A stretch of DNA of 7,717 nt, from NCBI GenBank assembly GCA_025966175.1, contig JAOPVN010000263.1:1-7717 (forward strand), in the 5' to 3' direction. The translations under genes were made by a program, and so were the position numbers. The DNA comes from Modestobacter sp. Its GTDB lineage: Bacteria; Actinomycetota; Actinomycetes; Mycobacteriales; Geodermatophilaceae. Shown here piece after piece: positions 1 through 6,356 of this stretch (position 1 is its first letter; each line of letters begins with the position of its first letter). Under the pieces are notes generated by a model. The model saw nothing but the letters and a program-made list of their open reading frames with translations. It did no database searches and was not told the origin of the DNA.

Positions 1-117
1 CCAACGACCCGGAGAGCATCCAGCGGCTGCTGGGCAGCGGCGTCCTGGAGCCGGAGGAGACCCCCGAGCAGCAGATGGCGCTGCGCCGGCTGGAGACCCT
101 GCTCGCGCTCGTCGAGG
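1..117. repeat. Inverted repeat, left arm (117 bp, perfect)
   Basis: Bases 1-117 are the exact reverse complement of 374-490, with 256 bases between the arms. The match stops abruptly at 117/118 on one side. On the other side it runs off the window, so the repeat may be longer. Both arms hold codons ~300-337 of the metallopeptidase gene, once in sense and once in antisense. Perfect identity and a position at the very start of the window suggest a fold-back chimera at a contig end. A recent true inverted duplication would look the same. Confidence 0.95.
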
Positions 118-1385
118 TCGTCCGACGTCGGCAGCAGGTCCGGGTGCGACCACAAGCGGTCGCGCTCTGCGGTCCCGTGCTGCTGCGCCATGGCGCCCCA
201 CACGGTGCTGGCGTCCCGCAGCCGCCGGGGGCGCAGCTCCAGGCCCACGAGCGTGGCGAACGTCTGCTCGGCCGGCCCACCGGAGGCCCGGCGGCGGCGC
301 ATCGTCTCGGCCAGCGCCGAGTGACCCGGCAGCCTGTCGGCGGCCGCCGCGGAGACGACGCTGTCCACCCAGCCCTCGACGAGCGCGAGCAGGGTCTCCA
401 GCCGGCGCAGCGCCATCTGCTGCTCGGGGGTCTCCTCCGGCTCCAGGACGCCGCTGCCCAGCAGCCGCTGGATGCTCTCCGGGTCGTTGGGGTCCAGCCC
501 GCCCTCCATGCTGCTCATCGCCTCGTCGAGGCCGCGCTGGATCGCCTCACGATCGACGTGGATGCCCCGGGCGTAGGCGTGGACGGCGTCGGTCAGCTGC
601 TGACGCAGCCACGGCACGTGCGCGAACAGCCGCTGGTGGGCGGCCTCGCGCAGGGCGAGGAACAGCCGCACCTCGTCCTCGGGCCGGTCCAGGCCCTCCC
701 CGAAGGCGGCGACGTTCTGCGGCACCAGCACGCCGGCGCCCTTGGGCCCCAGCGGCAGTCCGACGTCGGTGCTGGTGGTGACCTCGTCGGCCAGCCGGGC
801 GAGGGCCTGACCGACCTGGGCACCGAACATGACGCCGCCCATCTGGCCCATGATCCCGGCGAGCGGACCGGCGATCGACGCGGCCTCCTGCGGCAACGCG
901 CTGGTCATCGCGGCCACGACGCGCTCGGCCAGCGGGTCGATGAGCGCCCCCCAGGCCGGCAGCGTCTGCTCCACCCAGTCGACCCGCGACCAGGCCAGGC
1001 CGCGGTCGATGCCGGAGGGCAGTTCGGTCACCGGGTCCAGCCACAGGTCGGCCAGGCGCAGCGCCTCGGCGACGGCGGCCCGCTCGGCGGCCGAGGTCGG
1101 CTGGTGACCGGGGGCCAGCTGGCTGATCGCACCCTGCCGGGCGAGGTCCCAGTTGACCGGACCGCCCGACCAGTTCATCAGCTTCTGCAGCTCGGCGAAC
1201 AGCGGCATCTTGCCCAGCAGCTCGGCCGGATCGGCACCGCCGGGCCCGACGCCCGACCCGAACAGCGCGCCCAGGCCGAACGGGTCGTTCGGGTTGCCAC
1301 CCGAGCCGCCCTGGCCGCCGCCGGACTCGCCCCGCTTCTCGGGGTCGCGGTCGGGGATCCCGAAGCCGAAGGGGAGATCGCTCAT
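1..1385 (-). CDS. Zinc-dependent metallopeptidase-like protein, DUF2342/Zincin_2 family; 3' end disrupted
   Basis: Read leftward from ATG at 1385, the frame stays open to the window edge. About 422 codons (to base 118) look native. The N-terminus is Gly/Pro/Asp-rich and disordered (residues 1-50), followed by a mostly helical body. The segment LREAAHQRLF, with E247 and H250 in an ExxH arrangement, is what I recognise as the zincin-like motif of this actinobacterial family (often annotated as putative hydrolase or zinc-dependent metalloprotease). Substrate and true peptidase activity are unknown. The last native residues read LLPTSDDLD, which in relatives lies close to the C-terminus. Beyond that the frame runs into an inverted copy of the gene's own codons 300-337, giving an artificial-looking tail with no stop. 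The gene is divergent from the PDZ-protease gene, as in the mycobacterial Rv3195 neighbourhood. The Shine-Dalgarno sequence is weak, so a leaderless message is possible. Family assignment is from memory of the motif and context. Confidence 0.85.
   Translation of the reverse strand, partial: MSDLPFGFGIPDRDPEKRGESGGGQGGSGGNPNDPFGLGALFGSGVGPGGADPAELLGKMPLFAELQKLMNWSGGPVNWDLARQGAISQLAPGHQPTSAAERAAVAEALRLADLWLDPVTELPSGIDRGLAWSRVDWVEQTLPAWGALIDPLAERVVAAMTSALPQEAASIAGPLAGIMGQMGGVMFGAQVGQALARLADEVTTSTDVGLPLGPKGAGVLVPQNVAAFGEGLDRPEDEVRLFLALREAAHQRLFAHVPWLRQQLTDAVHAYARGIHVDREAIQRGLDEAMSSMEGGLDPNDPESIQRLLGSGVLEPEETPEQQMALRRLETLLALVEGWVDSVVSAAAADRLPGHSALAETMRRRRASGGPAEQTFATLVGLELRPRRLRDASTVWGAMAQQHGTAERDRLWSHPDLLPTSDDLDEREQGLQPAQRHLLLGGLLRLQDAAAQQPLDALRVV
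374..490. repeat. Inverted repeat, right arm (117 bp, inside metallopeptidase gene)
   Basis: This is the partner of the arm at 1-117. It sits in the intact, native part of the metallopeptidase frame and encodes, on the minus strand, the segment from NDPESIQRLL to LLALVE. It is therefore the original copy, and the arm at the window start is the displaced one. Confidence 0.95.
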
Positions 1386-1608
1386 GCGACCACCGTAGAC
1401 GCGCCGGACCCGCCTGACCGCCCGCTGAGCGGCCGGTCCGTGCGACGCGCGTCCGCCCTCGGCGAACCTGCGTCCGGGGCGGTCTCCCAGATCGGTCACC
1501 TACGCTCGCCGTTCGACGGGTGCGCCCGTCGCGGCTACCCGCCGCTGACCCCGTGCCGCCGATCCCCGGGCGGCCAGTCGCGGGCGGCCGGCCGCGCGAG
1601 GAGGAGAC
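1386..1608. promoter_or_regulatory. Divergent intergenic region between the metallopeptidase and PDZ-protease genes
   Basis: These 223 bases must hold the promoters of both divergent genes. For the leftward gene, TACGGT on the minus strand (1392-1397) fits an actinobacterial TANNNT -10 box and ends six bases before the ATG, which would make the message leaderless; no good -35 is seen. For the rightward gene, TACGCT at 1501-1506 is a weak -10 candidate, again with no clear -35. A 12-bp perfect palindrome (GCGGCCGGCCGC, 1584-1595) lies just before the Shine-Dalgarno of the rightward gene, but such GC palindromes occur by chance in this base composition. Confidence 0.45.
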
Positions 1609-2631
1609 GTGAGCCGTCGGACCACCGTCCTGGTCACCGGGACGGTGTTGCTGCTGCTCTTCGGGGTGCTCGGCGCGCTGCTGCCCGTGCCCTACGTCGC
1701 CCAGGTCCCCGGGCCCACGTACAACACGCTGGGGGACATCGACGGCACGCCGATCATCTCGGTGGTCGGACGCGAGCCCAACCACACCTCGGGCAACCTG
1801 AACCTGACCACGGTCGGCATCCCGCAGCGGCCGCTCACCCTGGTCGGCGCGGTGCAGGGCTGGTTCGACAGTGAGGTCAGCGTCGTCCCGCGCGAGCAGG
1901 TGTACCCCTCCGACCAGTCGGTGCGGGAGACCCAGCAGCAGAACCGGCAGGCCTTCCTCACCTCCGAGCAGGCGGCCCGGGGCGCGGCCCTCGCCGAGCT
2001 GGGCTATCCCGACAAGGTGGTCGTGCAGGACCTCTCTGCCGACTCACCGTCGAAGGGCCAGCTGGCGGCGGGCGACGCGATCGAGGCGGTGAACGGCGTG
2101 CCGACGCCGGACCAGGACGCGCTCACCGCCGCGCTGGCGGCGATCCCCCCGGGCACCACCATCCCGGTGGCCTACACCCGGCTGGGCGTCCCGGGCGTCG
2201 CCACGGTCACCACCGGAGCCGCCGCGGAGGGCGGCGGTTCGGCGCTGGGCGTGCTGGTCCTGGTGACCCCCTACGCGCCCTTCGACGTCGACATCCAGGT
2301 GGACGACGTGGGCGGCCCGTCGGCGGGGCTGATGCTGTCGCTCGGGATCATCGACATGGTGGGGGACACCGATCTCACCGAAGGCGCCGTGGTCGCCGGG
2401 ACCGGCACCATCGCCGCCGACGGCGCGGTCGGCCCGATCGGCGGCATTCCCCTGAAGATGGTCTCGGCCCGCGACATCGGTGCCGAGCTGTTCCTGGTCC
2501 CGGCGGACAACTGCGCCGAGGCGCAGGCGAACGCCCAGCCGGGCCTGCCGATGGCGAAGGTGGCGACGCTGGACGACGCTCTCACCGCGCTGGCCGACCT
2601 GCGGGCGGGGAAGACCCCGGCGTCCTGCTGA
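1609..2631 (+). CDS. Membrane-anchored PDZ-domain Lon-type serine protease (YlbL family)
   Basis: This 340-residue protein starts at GTG 1609, placed by a strong GAGGAGGAG Shine-Dalgarno just upstream. Residues 7-27 form one membrane segment or uncleaved signal anchor, so the rest probably lies outside the membrane. A PDZ domain spans about 125-205 (DSPSKGQLAAGDAIEAVNG is the typical ligand-loop region). The C-terminal Lon-type protease domain has the serine motif GGPSAG (S238) and the lysine in GGIPLKM (K283). The 45-residue Ser-Lys spacing is close to that of Lon, so the catalytic dyad is intact. There are only two cysteines, C302 and the last residue C340. Length and order match M. tuberculosis Rv3194c as I remember it. 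By family it should cleave or check exported or membrane proteins; the actual substrate is unknown. It precedes the UPF0182 gene on the same strand with a 192-base gap. Confidence 0.93.
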   Translation: MSRRTTVLVTGTVLLLLFGVLGALLPVPYVAQVPGPTYNTLGDIDGTPIISVVGREPNHTSGNLNLTTVGIPQRPLTLVGAVQGWFDSEVSVVPREQVYPSDQSVRETQQQNRQAFLTSEQAARGAALAELGYPDKVVVQDLSADSPSKGQLAAGDAIEAVNGVPTPDQDALTAALAAIPPGTTIPVAYTRLGVPGVATVTTGAAAEGGGSALGVLVLVTPYAPFDVDIQVDDVGGPSAGLMLSLGIIDMVGDTDLTEGAVVAGTGTIAADGAVGPIGGIPLKMVSARDIGAELFLVPADNCAEAQANAQPGLPMAKVATLDDALTALADLRAGKTPASC

Positions 2632-2671
2632 CCCGCCCGTCAGAGAGCCGTGGTCTGCTTGTGGCGCGGCC

Positions 2672-2699
2672 GGGAACCCCCCGCCGCCGGGAACAGTTG
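2672..2699 (+). promoter_or_regulatory. Candidate ECF-sigma promoter upstream of UPF0182 gene
   Basis: GGGAAC (2672-2677) is followed 18 bases later by GTTG (2696-2699). This resembles the GGAAC / GTT pattern of stress ECF sigma factors such as SigE/SigH/SigR-type promoters in actinobacteria. It would start transcription near 2705, giving a leader of about 118 bases before the UPF0182 gene. Short motifs in GC-rich DNA arise by chance, so this is suggestive only. Confidence 0.35.
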
Positions 2700-2705
2700 A
2701 GGGAT

Positions 2706-2719
2706 CGGACCGTGGTCCG
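2706..2719. repeat. Short inverted repeat near predicted transcription start
   Basis: CGGACC and GGTCCG are separated by two bases (GT), making a near-palindrome of 14 bases. It lies directly at or after the start point expected from the candidate ECF promoter. It could be an operator for a dimeric regulator, or chance. There is no family match. Confidence 0.3.
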
Positions 2720-2811
2720 GCCCCTCCGTCTCCGGGGGCGTCCGGTACCCCGCGTCCGTGTTCCCGTGGCCGGGCCGCCGTGCTCGCCACCTCGTAGGTA
2801 GTAGGAAAGAC

Positions 2812-2817
2812 AGGAGA
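2812..2817 (+). promoter_or_regulatory. Shine-Dalgarno that fixes the UPF0182 start
   Basis: AGGAGA lies six bases before GTG 2824 and twelve before ATG 2830. An in-frame GTG at 2758 would extend the protein by 22 residues, but this extra stretch is Arg-rich and unlike the family N-terminus. GTG 2824 is preferred. Confidence 0.75.
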
Positions 2818-2823
2818 CCGACC

Positions 2824-5805
2824 GTGGCCATGCGGCCCCCCGTGCCGGTGCCGACGCTGTCCCGGCGCGCCAAGTTGGTCATCGGCGTCGTCGCCGTGCT
2901 GCTGGTGCTGTTCACCGTCATCGGCACGCTGACCAACGTCTACGTCGACTACCTCTGGTTCGACGAGACCAACTACACCGAGGTCTTCTGGACCGAGGTG
3001 CAGACCCGGGCCCTGCTGTTCGCCGTGGCCGGGGTGGCCACCGGTGGGCTGGTGGCGCTCGCGATCCAGCTCGCCTACCGGTTCCGCCCCACCTTCCGGC
3101 CGATGTCGCTGGAGCAGCAGAACCTGGAGCGCTACCGCCAGTCGGTCGAGCCGCGGCGCAAGCTGGTGCTCACCGCCGTCGGGGTGGTGCTGGGCCTGTT
3201 CGCGGGGTTCACCGCGCAGGGCAGCTGGCAGACCTGGCTGACCTTCCGCAACTCGACCGACTTCGGGCAGACCGACCCGCAGTTCGGCAAGGACATCTCC
3301 TTCTTCGTCTTCGACTACCCCTTCTACCGGCTGGTGCTGGGCTTCGGGTTCGCGATCGTCCTGTTGGCGCTGATCGGGTCCCTGCTCACCCACTACGTCT
3401 TCGGCGGGCTGCGGCTGCAGACCCCGGGGCAGAAGCTCACCGGGGCGGCACGGGTCCAGCTGTCGGTCCTGCTCGGGATCTTCCTGCTGCTGAAGTCGGT
3501 CGCGTACTGGCTGGACCGGTACGGCACCGTCTACTCCGGCCGGGGCAACGTCTACACCGGCGCGTCCTACACCGACGTGCACGCGCTCTTGCCGGCGAAG
3601 AACATCCTGGTCTTCGTAGCGGCCATCTGCGCCGTGGCGTTCTTCGCCAACATCTTCTTCCGCAACACCGTGCTGCCGGCCGCCGCGCTGGTGCTGCTGC
3701 TGTTCTCCAGCCTGGTCATCGGGGTCGCCTTCCCGGCGATCATGCAGCAGTTCGTGGTCAAGCCGTCGGCCGACCAGAGGGAGGCGGCGTACATCGAGCG
3801 GGCCCTCGGGTCGACCCGCGACGCCTACGGCCTCTCCGACGTCCAGTACGTCGACTACGGATCCAACGGCAGCGGCAGCAGCACGCCGACCTCGGCGGAC
3901 CTGGCCGCGGACGCCGGCACCATCTCCAACGCCCGCCTGCTGGACCCCAACGTCCTGCAGGCGACCTTCCTGGCGCGCCAGCAGATCCGCAACGTCTACG
4001 GCTTCCCGCAGAAGCTGGACATCGACCGGTACACCATCGACGGGAAGACGCAGGACTACGTCGTCGCCGCCCGGGAGCTCGACTCCTCGGCGCTGTCGGG
4101 CAACCAGACGAACTGGATCAACCAGCACACCGTCTACACCCATGGGAACGGGTTCGTCGCCGCGCCGGCCAACCAGGTCGTGTCCGGGGAGGCCGGCGGC
4201 GAGCCGAACTTCACCACCGGCAACCTGCCGACCAGCGGCAACATCCCGGTCGAGCAGTCGCGGATCTACTACGGCGAGCTGCTCAACGTGAACGGCGCGG
4301 ACGAGTACTCGGTGGTGGGTGCTCCCTCCGGTGCCTCGCCGCGCGAGTTCGACCAGCCCGAGAGCGGCTCCCAGGGCCAGGTGAACAACACCTACGACGG
4401 CAAGGGCGGGGTGTCGGTCGGCAGCTTCTTCCGGCAGCTGACGTTCGCCATCTACTACCGGGAGCGCAACTTCCTGCTCTCCGGGGCGGTCAACGACAAC
4501 TCCAAGGTGCTCTACGTCCGCGATCCGCGCCAGCGGGTGGAGAAGGCCGCGCCGTACCTGCAGGTCGACGGCGACCCCTACCCGGCGGTCGTCGGCGGCC
4601 GGATCGTCTGGATCGTCGACGCCTACACGACGTCGGACGCCTATCCGTACTCGTCCCTGCAGAGCCTGGGTGAGGCGACCACCGACTCGCTGACCGGCAC
4701 CGGCACCTCGGCGCTGCCCAACGACCAGGTCAACTACGTGCGGAACTCGGTCAAGGCGACCGTGGACGCCGGTGACGGCACGGTCACCCTCTACGCCTTC
4801 GACGCCACCCGCCCCGACCCGCTGCTGCGGACCTACGAGAAGGCCTTCCCGGGGACGATCCAGCCCGAGAGTGCGATCACCGATGAGTTGCGCAGCCACT
4901 TCCGCTACCCGGAGGACCTGTTCAAGCTGCAGCGGGACGTGCTCACCCAGTACCACGTGAACGACCCGCAGGACTTCTACAACGCGAACGACTTCTGGCA
5001 GGTCCCCAGCGACCCGACGGAGAACACCACCAACGCGCAGCCGCCGTACTACGTGCTGTCCCAGCGGGTGGGGGAGGGCAACTCCACCTTCCAGCTGACC
5101 AGTGCACTGAACGCGCTGAACCGGGAGAACCTGTCGGCGTACATGTCGGTGTCCAGTGACGCGGCGACCTACGGCCAGATCCAGGTGCTGCAGTTGCCGG
5201 GCAACACCCAGTTCCGCGGGCCGAAGCAGGTCTTCCAGTCGTTCAACACCAACAGCAAGGTGAGACCGGACCTGACGCTGTTCGACAGCTCGAGCTCCCG
5301 GCCGGTGTTCGGCAACCTGCTCACGCTGCCGATCGGCACCAGCGGGCTGCTCTACGTCGAACCGCTGTACGTGGCCGGCACCGGGGAGAACGCGTTCCCG
5401 CTGCTGCAGAAGGTGCTGGTCAACTACGGCGACCGGGTCGGGTACGCCAACACCTTCGCCGAGGCCCTGGACCAGGTCTTCGGGCCGGGCGCGGGCGACG
5501 CGGCCGCAGACAGTGGCACCGGGGGGACGACGACCCCCGCGCCGACGTCGCCCACGACGGCGCCGTCGACCGGCACGGCCGCACCGACCACCACGCCACC
5601 GACGGACTCCGTCGGGGGCTCGGCCGGCAGTGCGGCGCTGGATGCGGCAGTGGCCCAGATCCGGGACGCGCTGACCGCGCTGGCCACCGCCCAGCGCAAC
5701 GGCGACTTCACCGGGATCGGCCAGGCTCAGGCGGCCCTGCAGCGGGCCGTGGAGGCCTTCCAGGCGGCGTCTGGGCAGAGCGCCCCGGCGAGGCCGACCG
5801 GCTAG
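2824..5805 (+). CDS. UPF0182 family integral membrane protein (COG1615)
   Basis: The protein has 993 residues from GTG 2824. Seven membrane segments lie in the first third, at about 17-39, 62-86, 112-132, 166-190, 210-230, 258-279 and 285-305. A large soluble domain follows (about 310-890), rich in aromatic and Asn/Asp residues and probably outside the cell. Then come a Thr/Pro/Gly/Ala linker (about 895-945) and a short helical tail (about 945-985). Length and layout agree with the actinobacterial UPF0182 family, including M. tuberculosis Rv3193c at about 992 residues. The biochemical function is not established. The gene lies downstream of the PDZ-protease on the same strand, an order conserved in mycobacteria, so the protease might act on or assist this protein; that is inference. 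It could be read with the protease gene or from its own candidate ECF promoter at 2672-2699. It ends just before a strong hairpin terminator. The frame shows no sign of damage. Confidence 0.95.
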   Translation: MAMRPPVPVPTLSRRAKLVIGVVAVLLVLFTVIGTLTNVYVDYLWFDETNYTEVFWTEVQTRALLFAVAGVATGGLVALAIQLAYRFRPTFRPMSLEQQNLERYRQSVEPRRKLVLTAVGVVLGLFAGFTAQGSWQTWLTFRNSTDFGQTDPQFGKDISFFVFDYPFYRLVLGFGFAIVLLALIGSLLTHYVFGGLRLQTPGQKLTGAARVQLSVLLGIFLLLKSVAYWLDRYGTVYSGRGNVYTGASYTDVHALLPAKNILVFVAAICAVAFFANIFFRNTVLPAAALVLLLFSSLVIGVAFPAIMQQFVVKPSADQREAAYIERALGSTRDAYGLSDVQYVDYGSNGSGSSTPTSADLAADAGTISNARLLDPNVLQATFLARQQIRNVYGFPQKLDIDRYTIDGKTQDYVVAARELDSSALSGNQTNWINQHTVYTHGNGFVAAPANQVVSGEAGGEPNFTTGNLPTSGNIPVEQSRIYYGELLNVNGADEYSVVGAPSGASPREFDQPESGSQGQVNNTYDGKGGVSVGSFFRQLTFAIYYRERNFLLSGAVNDNSKVLYVRDPRQRVEKAAPYLQVDGDPYPAVVGGRIVWIVDAYTTSDAYPYSSLQSLGEATTDSLTGTGTSALPNDQVNYVRNSVKATVDAGDGTVTLYAFDATRPDPLLRTYEKAFPGTIQPESAITDELRSHFRYPEDLFKLQRDVLTQYHVNDPQDFYNANDFWQVPSDPTENTTNAQPPYYVLSQRVGEGNSTFQLTSALNALNRENLSAYMSVSSDAATYGQIQVLQLPGNTQFRGPKQVFQSFNTNSKVRPDLTLFDSSSSRPVFGNLLTLPIGTSGLLYVEPLYVAGTGENAFPLLQKVLVNYGDRVGYANTFAEALDQVFGPGAGDAAADSGTGGTTTPAPTSPTTAPSTGTAAPTTTPPTDSVGGSAGSAALDAAVAQIRDALTALATAQRNGDFTGIGQAQAALQRAVEAFQAASGQSAPARPTG

Positions 5806-5810
5806 CCGGC

Positions 5811-5851
5811 AGGGTGGTCACCGGCGCCTGACCGGTGCCGGTGACCACCCT
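5811..5851 (+). terminator. Strong hairpin terminator after UPF0182 gene
   Basis: The arms 5811-5825 and 5837-5851 are perfect 15-base complements with an 11-base loop, starting five bases after the TAG stop. No T-run follows, as is common for actinobacterial terminators. The hairpin also separates this transcript from the tRNA gene and may work in both directions. Confidence 0.85.
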
Positions 5852-5877
5852 CACGGCGAGGTCGCCTCCCGTTGGGG

Positions 5878-5883
5878 TATGGT
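5878..5883 (+). promoter_or_regulatory. Candidate -10 box for the initiator tRNA
   Basis: TATGGT fits the actinobacterial TANNNT -10 consensus and would start transcription near 5890, about five bases before the mature tRNA. No convincing -35 is visible (5855-5860 reads GGCGAG). The position between a terminator and the tRNA supports it. Confidence 0.5.
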
Positions 5884-5894
5884 GGTCTTACCGA

Positions 5895-5968
5895 CGCGGG
5901 GTGGAGCAGCTCGGTAGCTCGCTGGGCTCATAACCCAGAGGTCGCAGGTTCAAATCCTGCCCCCGCTA
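5895..5968 (+). tRNA. Initiator tRNA-fMet, anticodon CAU
   Basis: This is a 74-base gene ending at discriminator A73. The acceptor arm is CGCGGGG at 5895-5901 paired with CCCCGCT at 5961-5967. The D-arm contains AGCTCGGTAGCT. The anticodon stem-loop is CTGGG-CTCATAA-CCCAG with anticodon CAT at 5929-5931. The T-arm is GCAGG-TTCAAAT-CCTGC. Two initiator hallmarks are present: an unpaired first position (C1 against T72) and three consecutive G-C pairs in the anticodon stem. It closely resembles E. coli and mycobacterial initiator tRNAs rather than elongator tRNA-Met. The 3' CCA is not encoded (A73 is followed by CAC), so it must be added after processing. Flanking promoter-like and terminator sequences indicate a single-gene transcript. 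Confidence 0.98.
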
Positions 5969-5977
5969 CACGATGCG

Positions 5978-6015
5978 GCGGCCCTCACAGTCACTGTGAG
6001 GGCCGCTTTCGTTTG
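5978..6015 (+). terminator. Rho-independent terminator of the tRNA gene
   Basis: The arms 5978-5990 and 5994-6006 are perfect 13-base complements with a three-base loop (TCA), followed by the T-rich tail TTTCGTTTG. It begins ten bases after the tRNA and is a textbook intrinsic terminator. Confidence 0.93.
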
Positions 6016-6039
6016 TGCAACCGTCCCACCGGCATGCGG

Positions 6040-6053
6040 GCCGCGATCGCGGC
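6040..6053. repeat. Perfect 14-bp palindrome
   Basis: GCCGCGATCGCGGC is its own reverse complement, with GCGATCGC at the core. It lies 28 bases upstream of the TAGCAT candidate -10, so it could be an operator for the helicase gene. Only one copy was noticed in the window. Chance is a fair alternative in this base composition. Confidence 0.35.
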
Positions 6054-6345
6054 GCAGTTCCCGCGTTGGCCGACAGGCGCTAGCATTGGTTCAGCACCGA
6101 CCCCAGGCGAACCCTCGTCTGGCGAGGACTGTCGCTGTGCGGTTGGTTCCCCGGGCATCGACTGGTGACCGCAGGTTCCCACCGTGGGCGGGCTGTCCGG
6201 CCCCGATGCGTCGATCTCTCGCAGATCCCTGGGGCCGAGTCGCGTCTCGGAGTAGCCGCTCAGGCCTTCTCCTCGCGACGTCCATCGCCCCGACCGCGGG
6301 ACTGTGGGCAGCATTCCGCCGCGGCAACCGTGCCGGGCATTCCAG

Positions 6346-6351
6346 AGGAGG
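6346..6351 (+). promoter_or_regulatory. Shine-Dalgarno fixing the helicase start
   Basis: AGGAGG followed by AG gives an almost ideal ribosome site five bases before GTG 6357. This favours that start over the in-frame GTG at 6330, which has no such site. Confidence 0.8.
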
Positions 6352-6356
6352 AGTCT

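Larger units (their letters stand above)
6016..6356 (+). other. Non-coding stretch and possible structured leader before the helicase gene
   Basis: No credible gene is seen in these 341 bases. The open frames across them on both strands lack family features, and their composition looks like frame shadows. The stretch contains a perfect 14-bp palindrome (GCCGCGATCGCGGC, 6040-6053) and a TANNNT -10 candidate (TAGCAT, 6081-6086) without a clear -35. Several possible hairpins follow: 6113-6117 with 6123-6127, 6138-6143 with 6168-6173, and 6198-6204 with 6231-6237, the last enclosing 6213-6217 with 6223-6227. If TAGCAT is used, the helicase message would have a leader of about 265 bases. I recognise no known riboswitch or sRNA family in it. 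Confidence 0.4.

Noticed and set aside
75..1874. Long rightward open frame over the metallopeptidase gene (599 codons)
   Set aside because: It is antisense to a gene with recognisable family features, is Gln/Arg/His-rich without any domain, and overlaps the start of the PDZ-protease gene. It is a mirror frame caused by high GC.
2758..2823. Upstream GTG start for the UPF0182 gene
   Set aside because: The Shine-Dalgarno AGGAGA is placed for GTG 2824, and the 22 extra residues are unlike the family N-terminus.
2044..4956. Long leftward open frame of 970 codons over the PDZ-protease and UPF0182 genes
   Set aside because: It crosses two well-supported genes in antisense and has low-complexity Val/Gly/Arg/Gln composition with no motif. 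It is a typical GC-rich shadow frame.
6145..6180. Direct repeat GGTTCCC at 6145-6151 and 6174-6180
   Set aside because: It is only seven bases with two copies, too short to support a repeat array or binding-site cluster. No CRISPR-like spacing was seen anywhere.
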